A stretch of DNA of 6,118 nt from CAZGCA01 sp964524145. Its GTDB lineage: Bacteria > Hydrogenedentota > CAZGCA01. Positions 1 through 5,480 of the stretch are shown one piece after another. The stretch covers positions 1-6,118 of the forward strand of contig CAZGCA010000141.1 of assembly GCA_964524145.1 (NCBI GenBank). Direction: 5' to 3'. Within the stretch, counting starts at the first letter, position 1; each line of letters starts with the position of its first letter. The notes below the pieces were generated by a model. That model did no database searches, was not told where the DNA came from, and worked only from the letters and a program-made list of their open reading frames with translations. The translations under genes were made by a program, and so were the position numbers.

Positions 1-68
1 GAATCCCGCCCTCTCCGCCATAAGAACTTCAAGTTGTCCCGTCGTTCGATGCGTTCCGGCAACTCGCA

Positions 69-97
69 TTGACACCCGTTCTTTGTTCTGATATAGT
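69..97 (+). promoter_or_regulatory. Sigma-70-type promoter of the four-gene operon
   Basis: A perfect -35 hexamer TTGACA (69-74) is followed by a 17-nt spacer and the -10 hexamer TATAGT (92-97, five of six consensus bases). Transcription would start near 104, giving a short leader of about 30 nt before the GTG at 134. The Shine-Dalgarno-like AAGGA at 119-123 lies 10 nt before that GTG. No terminator-like structure or comparable promoter was found at the later gene junctions, so this promoter probably serves all four genes. I see no operator palindrome around it. Positions 1-68 upstream hold nothing recognisable. Confidence 0.75.
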
Positions 98-133
98 GCC
101 GATCGACCGAAGGATGCAAAGGACTGGGTATAC

Positions 134-1174
134 GTGGGCGCGATAATCGATAAGTTGGCCGAATTTGCGTTTCCCATTACAATTGTTTTTGTGGTTGGGG
201 CCGGGTTTGTGGGGTCGTTGATCTCCGGTCGCGCTAGAGACCGGTGCCTCAAAGGGTTTCACGGCTTCTTCGTCACGCTGGAAACCTCTCGCGGCAAGAA
301 GGTATGGGGACGGCTCCACGTATCCCCGACCGGCTTGGAACTCTCGTACCTGGACGACTACTACGACGGCGATCATATCGAAACCAGCTTTATACTCTAC
401 AAGGAAGAGTTTCCCGGCAAGCTGTTCCTGCTGTCACGCAACTACGACGACCTGAGCGAACAGGAACAGAAGAAGCGGCTCGCCATCCTGGACAAATCGT
501 ACAAGCCATCGTTCTTCCGCCGGACGCGCCGCCGCTTGACCAACACGGTCTCCACCGTGAAAGATTCGCTTACGAAGGCGCTGAATATGTTGTTGGGTCA
601 GGCGAAGAAGCGTGGCGGCATGGCAGGCGCGGTACTGTCTACCCAGGAGAAGGAGGCGTCCGTGCTGGGTCATATGGTGGTGGGCTACGTGGGGACTTCT
701 TACGAACCGCTGCTCGAACGTCGTGTCGGCAGCAAGATCGTGGTCGAGATAACCAGGGGCGACGAGACAACCGAGCATGTGGGGGTGTTGAAGGAATACT
801 CGAGCGATTTCCTCGAGATAATGGACATCGTGTTCACCGACCGGGACGTTGTTCGCGTCGAACAAGGGAAAACCGTCGAGAGGCAACGGGGCGTGATCTG
901 TTCTCTGGACGCCGGTACCCTGAAAGTCCGGAACGAAGGGACCGCTCCGTTCACCGTGGACAAGATCGTCGCCTCCGACGAGATCCCGGCAGGAGTGGAA
1001 CTGGGGCCGGGCGAGGAACACCAGTGGGCGCTCAGCTCGGCTGACCAGCCGGTAGAGGTGGATTACGTCTCCGAGCGGCACGCCGACATCGTCGTACCGC
1101 GCGCTCATGCTATCGTACGGCACCAGTCCGAGCGCGTGGAATCGTTGCAACTCGGCAAGCTGCTCAACCGTTAA
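134..1174 (+). CDS. Membrane-anchored protein of unknown function with possible Sm-like beta domain
   Basis: I do not recognise a named family for this 346-residue protein. Residues 13-31 form one hydrophobic helix, followed at once by R33, R35, R37 and K40. By the positive-inside rule this puts the N-terminus outside and the large C-terminal body in the cytoplasm. Residues 42-105 look beta-rich and acidic. Residues 108-160 are helical and very basic, including RRTRRR at 129-134. Residues 190-232 contain a short beta-barrel-like pattern (YEPLLER, then VGVLKEYSSDFLEI at 216-229) that resembles the Sm/SH3-like fold; this is inference from pattern only. Residues 253-325 look like a beta-sandwich (VRNEGTAPFTV, then GVELGPGEE). 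The GTG start fits the AAGGA at 119-123 and keeps the anchor. It is the first gene of the operon and ends 13 bp before the next start. Coding is secure; function is unknown. Confidence 0.8.
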   Translation: MGAIIDKLAEFAFPITIVFVVGAGFVGSLISGRARDRCLKGFHGFFVTLETSRGKKVWGRLHVSPTGLELSYLDDYYDGDHIETSFILYKEEFPGKLFLLSRNYDDLSEQEQKKRLAILDKSYKPSFFRRTRRRLTNTVSTVKDSLTKALNMLLGQAKKRGGMAGAVLSTQEKEASVLGHMVVGYVGTSYEPLLERRVGSKIVVEITRGDETTEHVGVLKEYSSDFLEIMDIVFTDRDVVRVEQGKTVERQRGVICSLDAGTLKVRNEGTAPFTVDKIVASDEIPAGVELGPGEEHQWALSSADQPVEVDYVSERHADIVVPRAHAIVRHQSERVESLQLGKLLNR

Positions 1175-1187
1175 GAGGATGGAGTCG

Positions 1188-1571
1188 ATGCCGACGGGAC
1201 TCACGGAATTGCCGCATAACAAGAAAGACCCGGGCGAATCGCCCGAGACGAAGCCGTTGAGGCCGCTCAGCATCATATTGCTCGCGGCGATATTCACGAT
1301 GCTTCTGCTTGGGCTCAGCTACTATTACATCAGGAAATCCCCCGATAAGCTGGCCTACTATCTCATCGCGCAATTCGTGTTCTTCTTCCTTGTGACGATT
1401 CTGGCCATCGACGACGCTGTGAAGCTGTACGACCACTACATCGAGCGTAAGCGGGTGATCTACAAGGATACTGTCGGGGAGGAGTCGTTCCGGAACGAGC
1501 TCGAACGCAGAGAGGCCGAGGCCAAGAGAGAGAAACTCTCCAAGGACAAGAACGAGAGGCCGACGTGTTGA
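1188..1571 (+). CDS. Small two-helix membrane protein with charged C-terminal tail, function unknown
   Basis: This is a 127-residue protein with no family I can name. Residues 27-48 and 55-74 are strongly hydrophobic and form two transmembrane helices joined by a short basic loop (RKSPDK, 49-54). Residues 79-124 are highly charged, first YDHYIERKR and then a Glu/Arg/Lys-rich stretch (FRNELERREAEAKREKLSKD at 101-120) that probably forms a helix or coiled coil. The ATG at 1188 is preferred because AGAGG (1174-1178) sits 9 nt before it. An in-frame ATG at 1179 directly abuts the same site and would add three residues (MES). The frame is open further upstream to 1107, but that part overlaps the preceding gene and is not credible. 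The last 7 bp overlap the protease gene, which indicates translational coupling. It could be a scaffold or accessory subunit for the protease pair. Confidence 0.75.
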   Translation: MPTGLTELPHNKKDPGESPETKPLRPLSIILLAAIFTMLLLGLSYYYIRKSPDKLAYYLIAQFVFFFLVTILAIDDAVKLYDHYIERKRVIYKDTVGEESFRNELERREAEAKREKLSKDKNERPTC

Positions 1572-3115
1572 CATTCGCTGAACGCTATTTGAGAACGTGC
1601 CGTTGGTTGCTGGCGGTCTGCACCGTCGGGCTCTTTTCTGTCGCGGCGGACGGTCAGGAACTCGAGGACAGGGTAACCGAGCACGTGCTCGATAACGGCA
1701 TGAAATTCCTGCTTGTCGAACGGCACGAGACCCCGGTGTTTTCCGCATACATCATCTTCAAGGCAGGGTCGGTCGACGAGCCCGCCGCGCAAAGCGGTAT
1801 CGCGCACATGTTCGAACACATGGCGTTCAAGGGCACGACCACTATTGCCACGAAAGATTACGCCAAGGAGAAACCGCTGCTCGACGAGGTCAACCGGATC
1901 GGCCGCGAGCTCACCGACGAACAGCTCAAGGGCGAGAACGCCGATCCGGAAAAGGTCGAGAAGTTGCTCGAGGAGCTTGCCGAAGCTGCGAAGAAACAGA
2001 GCGAGCTTATCGTGAAGGACGAGCTCGACGAGATATACTCCCGGAACGGCGCTGATATGCTTAACGCGGGAACCGGTGCCGACACGACCACGTACTATGT
2101 GAGCCTGCCCTCGAACAGGCTCGAGCTCTGGGCGTCGCTCGAATCCGACCGGCTCATCAATCCCGTGCTGCGCGAGTTCTACTCCGAGCGCGACGTGGTC
2201 ATGGAAGAGCGGAGGCTGCGCTACGAGACGAGCCCGTTCGGCAAGCTGATGGAATCGTTTCGCGCGGCAGCGTTCGTTGCGCACCCGTACGGCGACCCGA
2301 CAATAGGATGGAGCTCGGATATCGCAGGGCTTACCGTCGAGGACGCCGAATCGTTTCGCACGCGGTACTACGTTCCGCACAACGCGGTCTGCGCCATCGT
2401 CGGCGATATCGATACGGAAGCAACCATAGAACTTGTCGGGAACTACTTCGGGCGTATCCCGAAAGGAGAGCCCGCGCGCGACAGAATTACCGACGAACCC
2501 GCGCAGGAAGGCGAACGGAGAACGGACGTACAGTTCGATGCACAACCGCAACTGCTTATCGGCTACCACAAACCGACGTTGCCGCATTTCGACGACTACG
2601 TCTTCGACGTGGTGGACAGTATTCTGAGCCGGGGCAGGAGTTCGCGTCTGTACGAGAGTCTGATCAAGGAACAGCAGGTGGCAGTCGCTGTCGAGACGTG
2701 GCAGGGGTTTCCGGGCGCCAGGTTCGACAACCTGTTCGTATTCAGCGCGACGCCGCGCCACCCGCATACCGCGCAGCAACTCGAGGACGCGATCTACGCT
2801 CAAATCGAGAAGCTCGTGCAGGATCCGCCGTCCGACAAGGAGATGCAGAAGGTCAGGAACCAGTTGCGCGCGGATTTCGTGCGCGACCTCGACTCGAACA
2901 GCGGGCTTGCGTCGAAGCTGGCGTACTTCGAGGCGGTCGGAGCAGGCTGGCGATATGCGGTAACCCACCGCGAGATGATCGAGAAGGTCACCAGAGAGGA
3001 CGTGGTGCGTGTCGTGAACCAGTACCTGACCAAGGCCAACCGGACAGTGGCAACGCTCGTGCCTGTCGAAGAGAAGCCGCCTCCGCCGGTCGCCGAACAG
3101 GAGGGTGCGACATGA
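1565..3115 (+). CDS. Exported M16 zinc metallopeptidase, catalytic (HxxEH) subunit
   Basis: This 516-residue protein belongs to the M16 (insulinase/pitrilysin) peptidase family, single-repeat M16B-like in size. Residues 1-31 form a signal peptide (hydrophobic WLLAVCTVGLF, likely cleavage around A28-Q31; no good lipobox), so it acts outside the cytoplasmic membrane. The inverted zinc motif H81-M-F-E-H85 binds zinc and carries the catalytic glutamate. The third zinc ligand is predicted at E215 in ERDVVMEERR. Ligand spacing is about 54 residues longer than usual because of a charged helical insert at about residues 100-157. The M16 C-terminal domain begins near YYVPHNAVCAIVGDID (268-283). The R...Y pair expected in the substrate-binding half is replaced by K368 and A375. 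A proline-rich tail ends the protein. GTG 1565 is used with GAGAGG at 1554-1559; TTG 1568 is an alternative. The next gene overlaps by ATGA and supplies the missing half. Confidence 0.92.
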   Translation: MLTFAERYLRTCRWLLAVCTVGLFSVAADGQELEDRVTEHVLDNGMKFLLVERHETPVFSAYIIFKAGSVDEPAAQSGIAHMFEHMAFKGTTTIATKDYAKEKPLLDEVNRIGRELTDEQLKGENADPEKVEKLLEELAEAAKKQSELIVKDELDEIYSRNGADMLNAGTGADTTTYYVSLPSNRLELWASLESDRLINPVLREFYSERDVVMEERRLRYETSPFGKLMESFRAAAFVAHPYGDPTIGWSSDIAGLTVEDAESFRTRYYVPHNAVCAIVGDIDTEATIELVGNYFGRIPKGEPARDRITDEPAQEGERRTDVQFDAQPQLLIGYHKPTLPHFDDYVFDVVDSILSRGRSSRLYESLIKEQQVAVAVETWQGFPGARFDNLFVFSATPRHPHTAQQLEDAIYAQIEKLVQDPPSDKEMQKVRNQLRADFVRDLDSNSGLASKLAYFEAVGAGWRYAVTHREMIEKVTREDVVRVVNQYLTKANRTVATLVPVEEKPPPPVAEQEGAT

Positions 3116-4527
3116 GACGTGCCCGTTTGTTGCCGATTATGCTCTTGCTCGCGGTGTGTCTATGCGGCGCGAAACGGCCGGACGACGTGCCCATCCCCGA
3201 GTTGACGTTCAGCCCGCCCAAGACCGAGCGGCTCGTGCTCGACAACGGTATGGTGGTTCACCTGCTCGAAGACCACGAGCTACCGCTTTTCGACGTCGTC
3301 GCGTACTTTCGTACAGGCAGCATATACGACCCTGAAGACAAGATTGGTCTGGCCGGGCTGACGGGGGTGGTGATGCGCACGGGCGGCACAGAAACCATGA
3401 CCGGCGACGAGATAGACGAGGAACTCGAGTTTATGGCCGGGTCGGTCGAGACGTCGATCGGGATCGAAGCAGCCATCGCGTCGTTGTCCGTTCTCAAAGA
3501 CGATATCGACCGAGGGATCGAGATATTCGCCGACGTGGTGCGCAACCCCGCGTTTCGCGACGAGAAGGTCCAGCTCGCAAAGAACCAGGCGCTCGAGGGC
3601 ATACGGCGCAGGTACGACACTCCGGGAGGTACCGCCGCCGCGGAATTCCCGAAACTGGTCTACGGTGCTCGAAGCCCCTGGGCTCGGCTCTCGACCGTTT
3701 CGACTGTCGAGAACGTTGTCCGCGCCGACATGGTAGCGTTCCACAAGAAGTACTTCCATCCCAACAACATGATACTCGGTGTAGCCGGCGATTTTGATTC
3801 CAAAGAGATCGTCTCGAAGATCGAGCGCGTCTTTGCCGGCTGGGAACAGGCCGAGATAGCGTTTCCCGACGTCGGGCTCATCGAGAAACGGTTTGCCGGG
3901 TCCGTCCACCATATCCAGCGCGAGATCAACCAGAGCAACATCCGCATGGGACACTTCGGTCTGCGCCGCCACAGTCCCGAACGGTACGCTGTCAACGTGC
4001 TCAACTACATTCTCGGTCTCGGCGGGTTCACCTCGAGGCTGATGCGCGAGGTGCGCTCGAACCGCGGCCTTGCCTACAGCGTCGGCGCACGGCTCGGTGC
4101 CGGAACCGACTGCGGGCTCTTCTACGCTGTCTGCCAGACAAAGGGCGGCACCACCCGCGAGGCTATCGACGTGATGACCGACGTGATAGGAAGCGTGACC
4201 GAAGAGGTTGTGACCGACGAGGAACTCAAGACCGCGAAAGACACGTTGCTCAACAGTTTCGTGTTTAACTTCCAGTCCAGCACACAGGTGGCGAGCCAGC
4301 GCGTGCGGCTCGAGTTCTTCGGGTACCCGGACGACTACCTCGAAACGTACCAGGCCAACACCGCCGCCGTCACCGCCGAAGACGTGCTGAACGCCGCACG
4401 CAAGTATCTCCATCCGGACACGATGACCATCCTCGTCGTCGGCAACTCGAACGAATTCGACAAACCGCTCTCCGAGCTCGGCCCGGTCAAAGAGATAGAC
4501 ATCGAAGCGCTCAAACAAGCTCGCTAA
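3112..4527 (+). CDS. Exported M16 peptidase-like partner subunit, zinc motif lost, R/Y pair kept
   Basis: This 471-residue protein is a second M16-family protein. Residues 1-20 are a short signal peptide (MRRARLLP, then LLLAVCLCGA). The region matching the zinc motif reads GLAGLTGVVM (79-88), so both histidines and the catalytic glutamate are gone (G82, G85, V86). The third ligand position is N158. The fold is otherwise retained: LDNGMVVHLLEDHELP at the start, and the C-terminal domain from about KKYFHPNNMILGVAGDFD (212-229). The substrate-side motif is intact: R315 and Y322 in VRSNRGLAYSV, seven residues apart as in insulinase (R824/Y831). It is therefore expected to be inactive alone and to pair with the upstream HxxEH subunit. 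The ATG at 3112 overlaps the previous stop (ATGA), and AGGAGG at 3099-3104 supports it. The frame is open far upstream (to 2308) only by chance. Last gene of the operon. Confidence 0.92.
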   Translation: MRRARLLPIMLLLAVCLCGAKRPDDVPIPELTFSPPKTERLVLDNGMVVHLLEDHELPLFDVVAYFRTGSIYDPEDKIGLAGLTGVVMRTGGTETMTGDEIDEELEFMAGSVETSIGIEAAIASLSVLKDDIDRGIEIFADVVRNPAFRDEKVQLAKNQALEGIRRRYDTPGGTAAAEFPKLVYGARSPWARLSTVSTVENVVRADMVAFHKKYFHPNNMILGVAGDFDSKEIVSKIERVFAGWEQAEIAFPDVGLIEKRFAGSVHHIQREINQSNIRMGHFGLRRHSPERYAVNVLNYILGLGGFTSRLMREVRSNRGLAYSVGARLGAGTDCGLFYAVCQTKGGTTREAIDVMTDVIGSVTEEVVTDEELKTAKDTLLNSFVFNFQSSTQVASQRVRLEFFGYPDDYLETYQANTAAVTAEDVLNAARKYLHPDTMTILVVGNSNEFDKPLSELGPVKEIDIEALKQAR

Positions 4528-4556
4528 ACAGGCCACCCGCCACGTTCACTGTTTCT

Positions 4557-4569
4557 GATCCGAAAAAAG
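4557..4569. repeat. Left copy of 13-bp direct repeat bracketing the repeat patchwork
   Basis: GATCCGAAAAAAG occurs here, 29 bp after the stop of the second M16 gene, and again at 5429-5441 just before the second promoter. CACTG lies 5 nt before this copy and 4 nt before the other, and GGCCA also lies a short way upstream of both. The two copies enclose all other repeats in the gap. No convincing rho-independent terminator is visible between the stop at 4527 and here. Confidence 0.6.
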
Positions 4570-4577
4570 CCTTTCTT

Positions 4578-4613
4578 TCGTGCTCCTGCTCGTGCTCGCA
4601 ATCGTAATCGAAA
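4578..4613. repeat. Six-unit hexanucleotide tract (TCGTGC/TCGTAA-like)
   Basis: Six consecutive 6-bp units can be read: TCGTGC, TCCTGC, TCGTGC, TCGCAA, TCGTAA, TCGAAA. The drift from TGC to TAA to AAA makes it an imperfect microsatellite. It translates into a hydrophobic stretch in one frame, which gives a false impression of a signal peptide for an open frame starting at 4580. I treat it as non-coding. Confidence 0.65.
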
Positions 4614-4652
4614 CCCTCGAAGCCAGCCCCTATCCTCATTCCCGTCCCCCTT

Positions 4653-4736
4653 CGTCGTTCCCGCGAAAGCGGGAATCCAGGCTCCCGCCCGTTGCATTCC
4701 TCATTGTCCGTTGTCAGTTTTACATTTCAGCTTGCT
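4653..4736. repeat. Copy A of 84-bp composite repeat with GAAA-loop palindrome
   Basis: This segment aligns without gaps to 5279-5362, with 75 of 84 positions identical by my count. It opens with CGTC followed by the palindrome TTCCCGC-GAAA-GCGGGAA (4658-4675), a 7-bp stem with a GNRA-type tetraloop. A variable C-rich part follows, then a conserved segment containing CATTGTCCGTTGTCAGTTTTA. The palindrome belongs to a widely dispersed bacterial extragenic repeat type; Neisseria dRS3 is similar in form. In translation it gives the familiar spurious peptide FPRKRES. Confidence 0.85.
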
Positions 4737-4751
4737 CTGCCCCTCCCCTCT

Positions 4752-4779
4752 GTCATTCTGAGCAAATGCGAAGAATCTC
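4752..4779. repeat. Dispersed palindrome GTCATTCT...AGAATCTC
   Basis: GTC-ATTCT (4753-4760, stem half 4756-4760) pairs with AGAAT (4772-4776), followed by CTC. The interior GAGCAAATGCG resembles the GAGCGAAGCG of a common dispersed repeat in many bacterial genomes. Its translation gives the well-known spurious CHSEQ-type peptide. It shares its outer GTCATT...AATCTC frame with the repeat at 5173-5210. Confidence 0.65.
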
Positions 4780-4782
4780 CAC

Positions 4783-4801
4783 GCGCCCCGGCACGGGGCG
4801 C
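4783..4801. repeat. Hairpin H1 of left three-hairpin module
   Basis: GCGCCCCG-GCA-CGGGGCGC is a perfect 8-bp stem with a 3-nt GCA loop. It matches in position and loop the minus-strand hairpin at 5023-5037 (TGCCCC-GCA-GGGGCA). A 10-nt linker ending in GGTAG joins it to hairpin H2. It is very GC-rich, but no T-run follows, so it is not an obvious rho-independent terminator. Confidence 0.7.
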
Positions 4802-4811
4802 AGGCGGGTAG

Positions 4812-4840
4812 CCTGGGGTGGAGCGAAGCGACACCCCAGG
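4812..4840. repeat. Hairpin H2 of left module (CCTGGGGTG...CACCCCAGG)
   Basis: CCTGGGGTG (4812-4820) pairs perfectly with CACCCCAGG (4832-4840) around an 11-nt loop, GAGCGAAGCGA. With the preceding GGTAG it gives GGTAGCCTGGGGTG, which recurs as its exact reverse complement at 5003-5016. I recall similar CCTGGGGT palindromes in planctomycete-like genomes, but cannot verify that here. Confidence 0.75.
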
Positions 4841-4859
4841 AACATCAACCAAACCCACG

Positions 4860-4878
4860 ACCGCCCCAGCCGGGCGGT
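4860..4878. repeat. Hairpin H3 of left module
   Basis: ACCGCCC (4860-4866) pairs with GGGCGGT (4872-4878) around CAGCC. It lies 19 nt after H2. The equivalent hairpin in the other module (4920-4940) has a different stem but also carries CCAGC at its tip when read on the minus strand. Confidence 0.65.
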
Positions 4879-4919
4879 GGAACACATGCAACTGCACAAA
4901 TCCAACCTGCCAAAGCTGC

Positions 4920-4940
4920 CTCCGCTCCGCTGGAGCGGAG
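4920..4940. repeat. Hairpin H3 of right (inverted) module
   Basis: CTCCGCTCC (4920-4928) pairs perfectly with GGAGCGGAG (4932-4940) around a 3-nt loop. On the minus strand it reads CTCCGCTCC-AGC-GGAGCGGAG. It is 21 nt from the H2 hairpin of its module (4962-5011), comparable to the 19 nt in the left module. Confidence 0.7.
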
Positions 4941-4961
4941 ACGTTTGTTCCCGTTCGTGCT

Positions 4962-5011
4962 CCTGGGGTAGCGCGGGCCGCGACTGCGTCGCCGCGGCCG
5001 CTCACCCCAGG
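4962..5011. repeat. Long hairpin H2 of right (inverted) module
   Basis: CCTGGGGT (4962-4969) pairs with ACCCCAGG (5004-5011). The interior is longer than in the left copy and itself folds: AGCG (4970-4973) with CGCT (4999-5002), and GCGAC-TGC-GTCGC at 4980-4992. The following bases complete CACCCCAGGCTACC (5003-5016), the exact reverse complement of 4807-4820. The outer stem is conserved between modules while the inner arm differs greatly. Confidence 0.7.
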
Positions 5012-5022
5012 CTACCTGCCAT

Positions 5023-5037
5023 TGCCCCTGCGGGGCA
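5023..5037. repeat. Hairpin H1 of right (inverted) module
   Basis: TGCCCC (5023-5028) pairs with GGGGCA (5032-5037) around TGC, which is GCA on the minus strand. This is the same loop as H1 of the left module, but with a shorter stem. From here to 5171 (ATCTGGGTGC onward) I see no further repeat and no supported gene. Confidence 0.65.
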
Positions 5038-5172
5038 TCTGGGTGCTGTTCTTGATCGACGTATTGCCGATTGAAGAACTTGACTCGTTCGTTGAGTTTT
5101 GCGCCCGTATAGACGGCTAGAAGCGGCGGCCGACGCCAGGCATTATCAAGCGGAAGCAACGGCCCGTACACG

Positions 5173-5210
5173 TCATTGCGAACCCCGCATGAGCGGGGTG
5201 TGGCAATCTC
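5173..5210. repeat. Dispersed palindrome GTCATTGC...GCAATCTC
   Basis: ATTGC (5175-5179) pairs with GCAAT (5203-5207). Inside it, ACCCCGC (5182-5188) pairs with GCGGGGT (5193-5199) around ATGA, giving a two-segment hairpin of 12 bp. The outer GTC...CTC frame is that of the palindrome at 4752-4779. Repeats of the form GTCATTGCGA...GCAATCTC are widespread in bacterial genomes. Confidence 0.7.
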
Positions 5211-5278
5211 ATCCGAGGCAGTAACCTTCCCCTTGTCGTGATTACCACCTCGCTCGATGCTCCCGGCCCATCCCTTTC

Positions 5279-5362
5279 CGTCGTTCCCGCGAAAGCGGGA
5301 ATCCCGGCCCCCGCCTCCCGCATTCCCCATTGTCCGTTGTCAGTTTTAGATTTTAGCTTGCT
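5279..5362. repeat. Copy B of 84-bp composite repeat
   Basis: This is the second copy of the repeat at 4653-4736, in the same orientation and 626 bp downstream, with 9 substitutions and no gaps by my count. Its palindrome TTCCCGC-GAAA-GCGGGAA is at 5284-5301. Four of the nine differences cluster in the C-rich middle (about 5317-5320), while the palindrome and the CATTGTCCGTTGTCAG part are unchanged. Confidence 0.85.
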
Positions 5363-5428
5363 TCCCCTCCTGGTTATCAGTTGACAAAAACAAGCAGTTT
5401 TCGTGGTTCGGGCCATCGTCACTGCCGC

Positions 5429-5441
5429 GATCCGAAAAAAG
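5429..5441. repeat. Right copy of 13-bp direct repeat, adjoining the second promoter
   Basis: GATCCGAAAAAAG is repeated exactly from 4557-4569. It ends 3 bp before the -35 box at 5445, so it could be part of the upstream promoter context. A TTGACA at 5381-5386 upstream has no matching -10 box. Confidence 0.6.
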
Positions 5442-5444
5442 TTC

Positions 5445-5474
5445 TTGACAAAATGCCGCGTTCGGGTCTATTAT
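5445..5474 (+). promoter_or_regulatory. Sigma-70-type promoter of the secreted-protein gene
   Basis: A perfect -35 hexamer TTGACA (5445-5450), an 18-nt spacer and the -10 hexamer TATTAT (5469-5474, five of six consensus bases) predict a start near 5481. This makes the last gene a separate transcription unit. It also implies a leader of about 210 nt, much longer than that of the first operon. Confidence 0.75.
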
Positions 5475-5480
5475 GGTTTA

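Noticed and set aside
1..20. GAATCCCGCC at the window start resembles the end of the 84-bp composite repeat
   Set aside because: Only about eight bases match before the sequences diverge, and the palindrome would lie outside the window.
1460..2968. A long minus-strand open frame of 502 codons opposite the first M16 gene
   Set aside because: It is the antisense shadow of a GC-rich gene with an unmistakable M16 product, and it has a composition rich in Arg, Val and Leu without motifs.
2308..3111. In-frame upstream extension of the second M16 gene
   Set aside because: It lies wholly inside the first M16 gene in another frame and reads as arginine-rich shadow. The ATG at 3112 has a strong ribosome site and begins a signal peptide.
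4561..4580. Possible terminator CGAAAAAAG...TTTCTTTCG after the protease operon
   Set aside because: The would-be stem is A/T only, has a mismatch and a 2-nt loop, and is not followed by a T-run.
4783..5039. CRISPR array suggested by the regularly placed palindromes
   Set aside because: The palindromes differ from one another, spacers are not uniform, and the copies are in opposite orientations.
4580..5074. A 164-codon plus-strand open frame with a hydrophobic start
   Set aside because: The hydrophobic start is the hexanucleotide tract, and the rest translates dispersed repeats (FPRKRES and CHSEQ peptides are their usual spurious products). No ribosome site is present and the frame runs through several palindromes.
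4845..5330. A 161-codon minus-strand open frame with a protein-like stretch (AVYTGAKLNERVKFFNRQYV)
   Set aside because: Most of the frame is repeat DNA read in reverse (for example FRGNDGKG). The stretch at about 5040-5120 could be a coding remnant, but it has no start, no ribosome site and no family I recognise.
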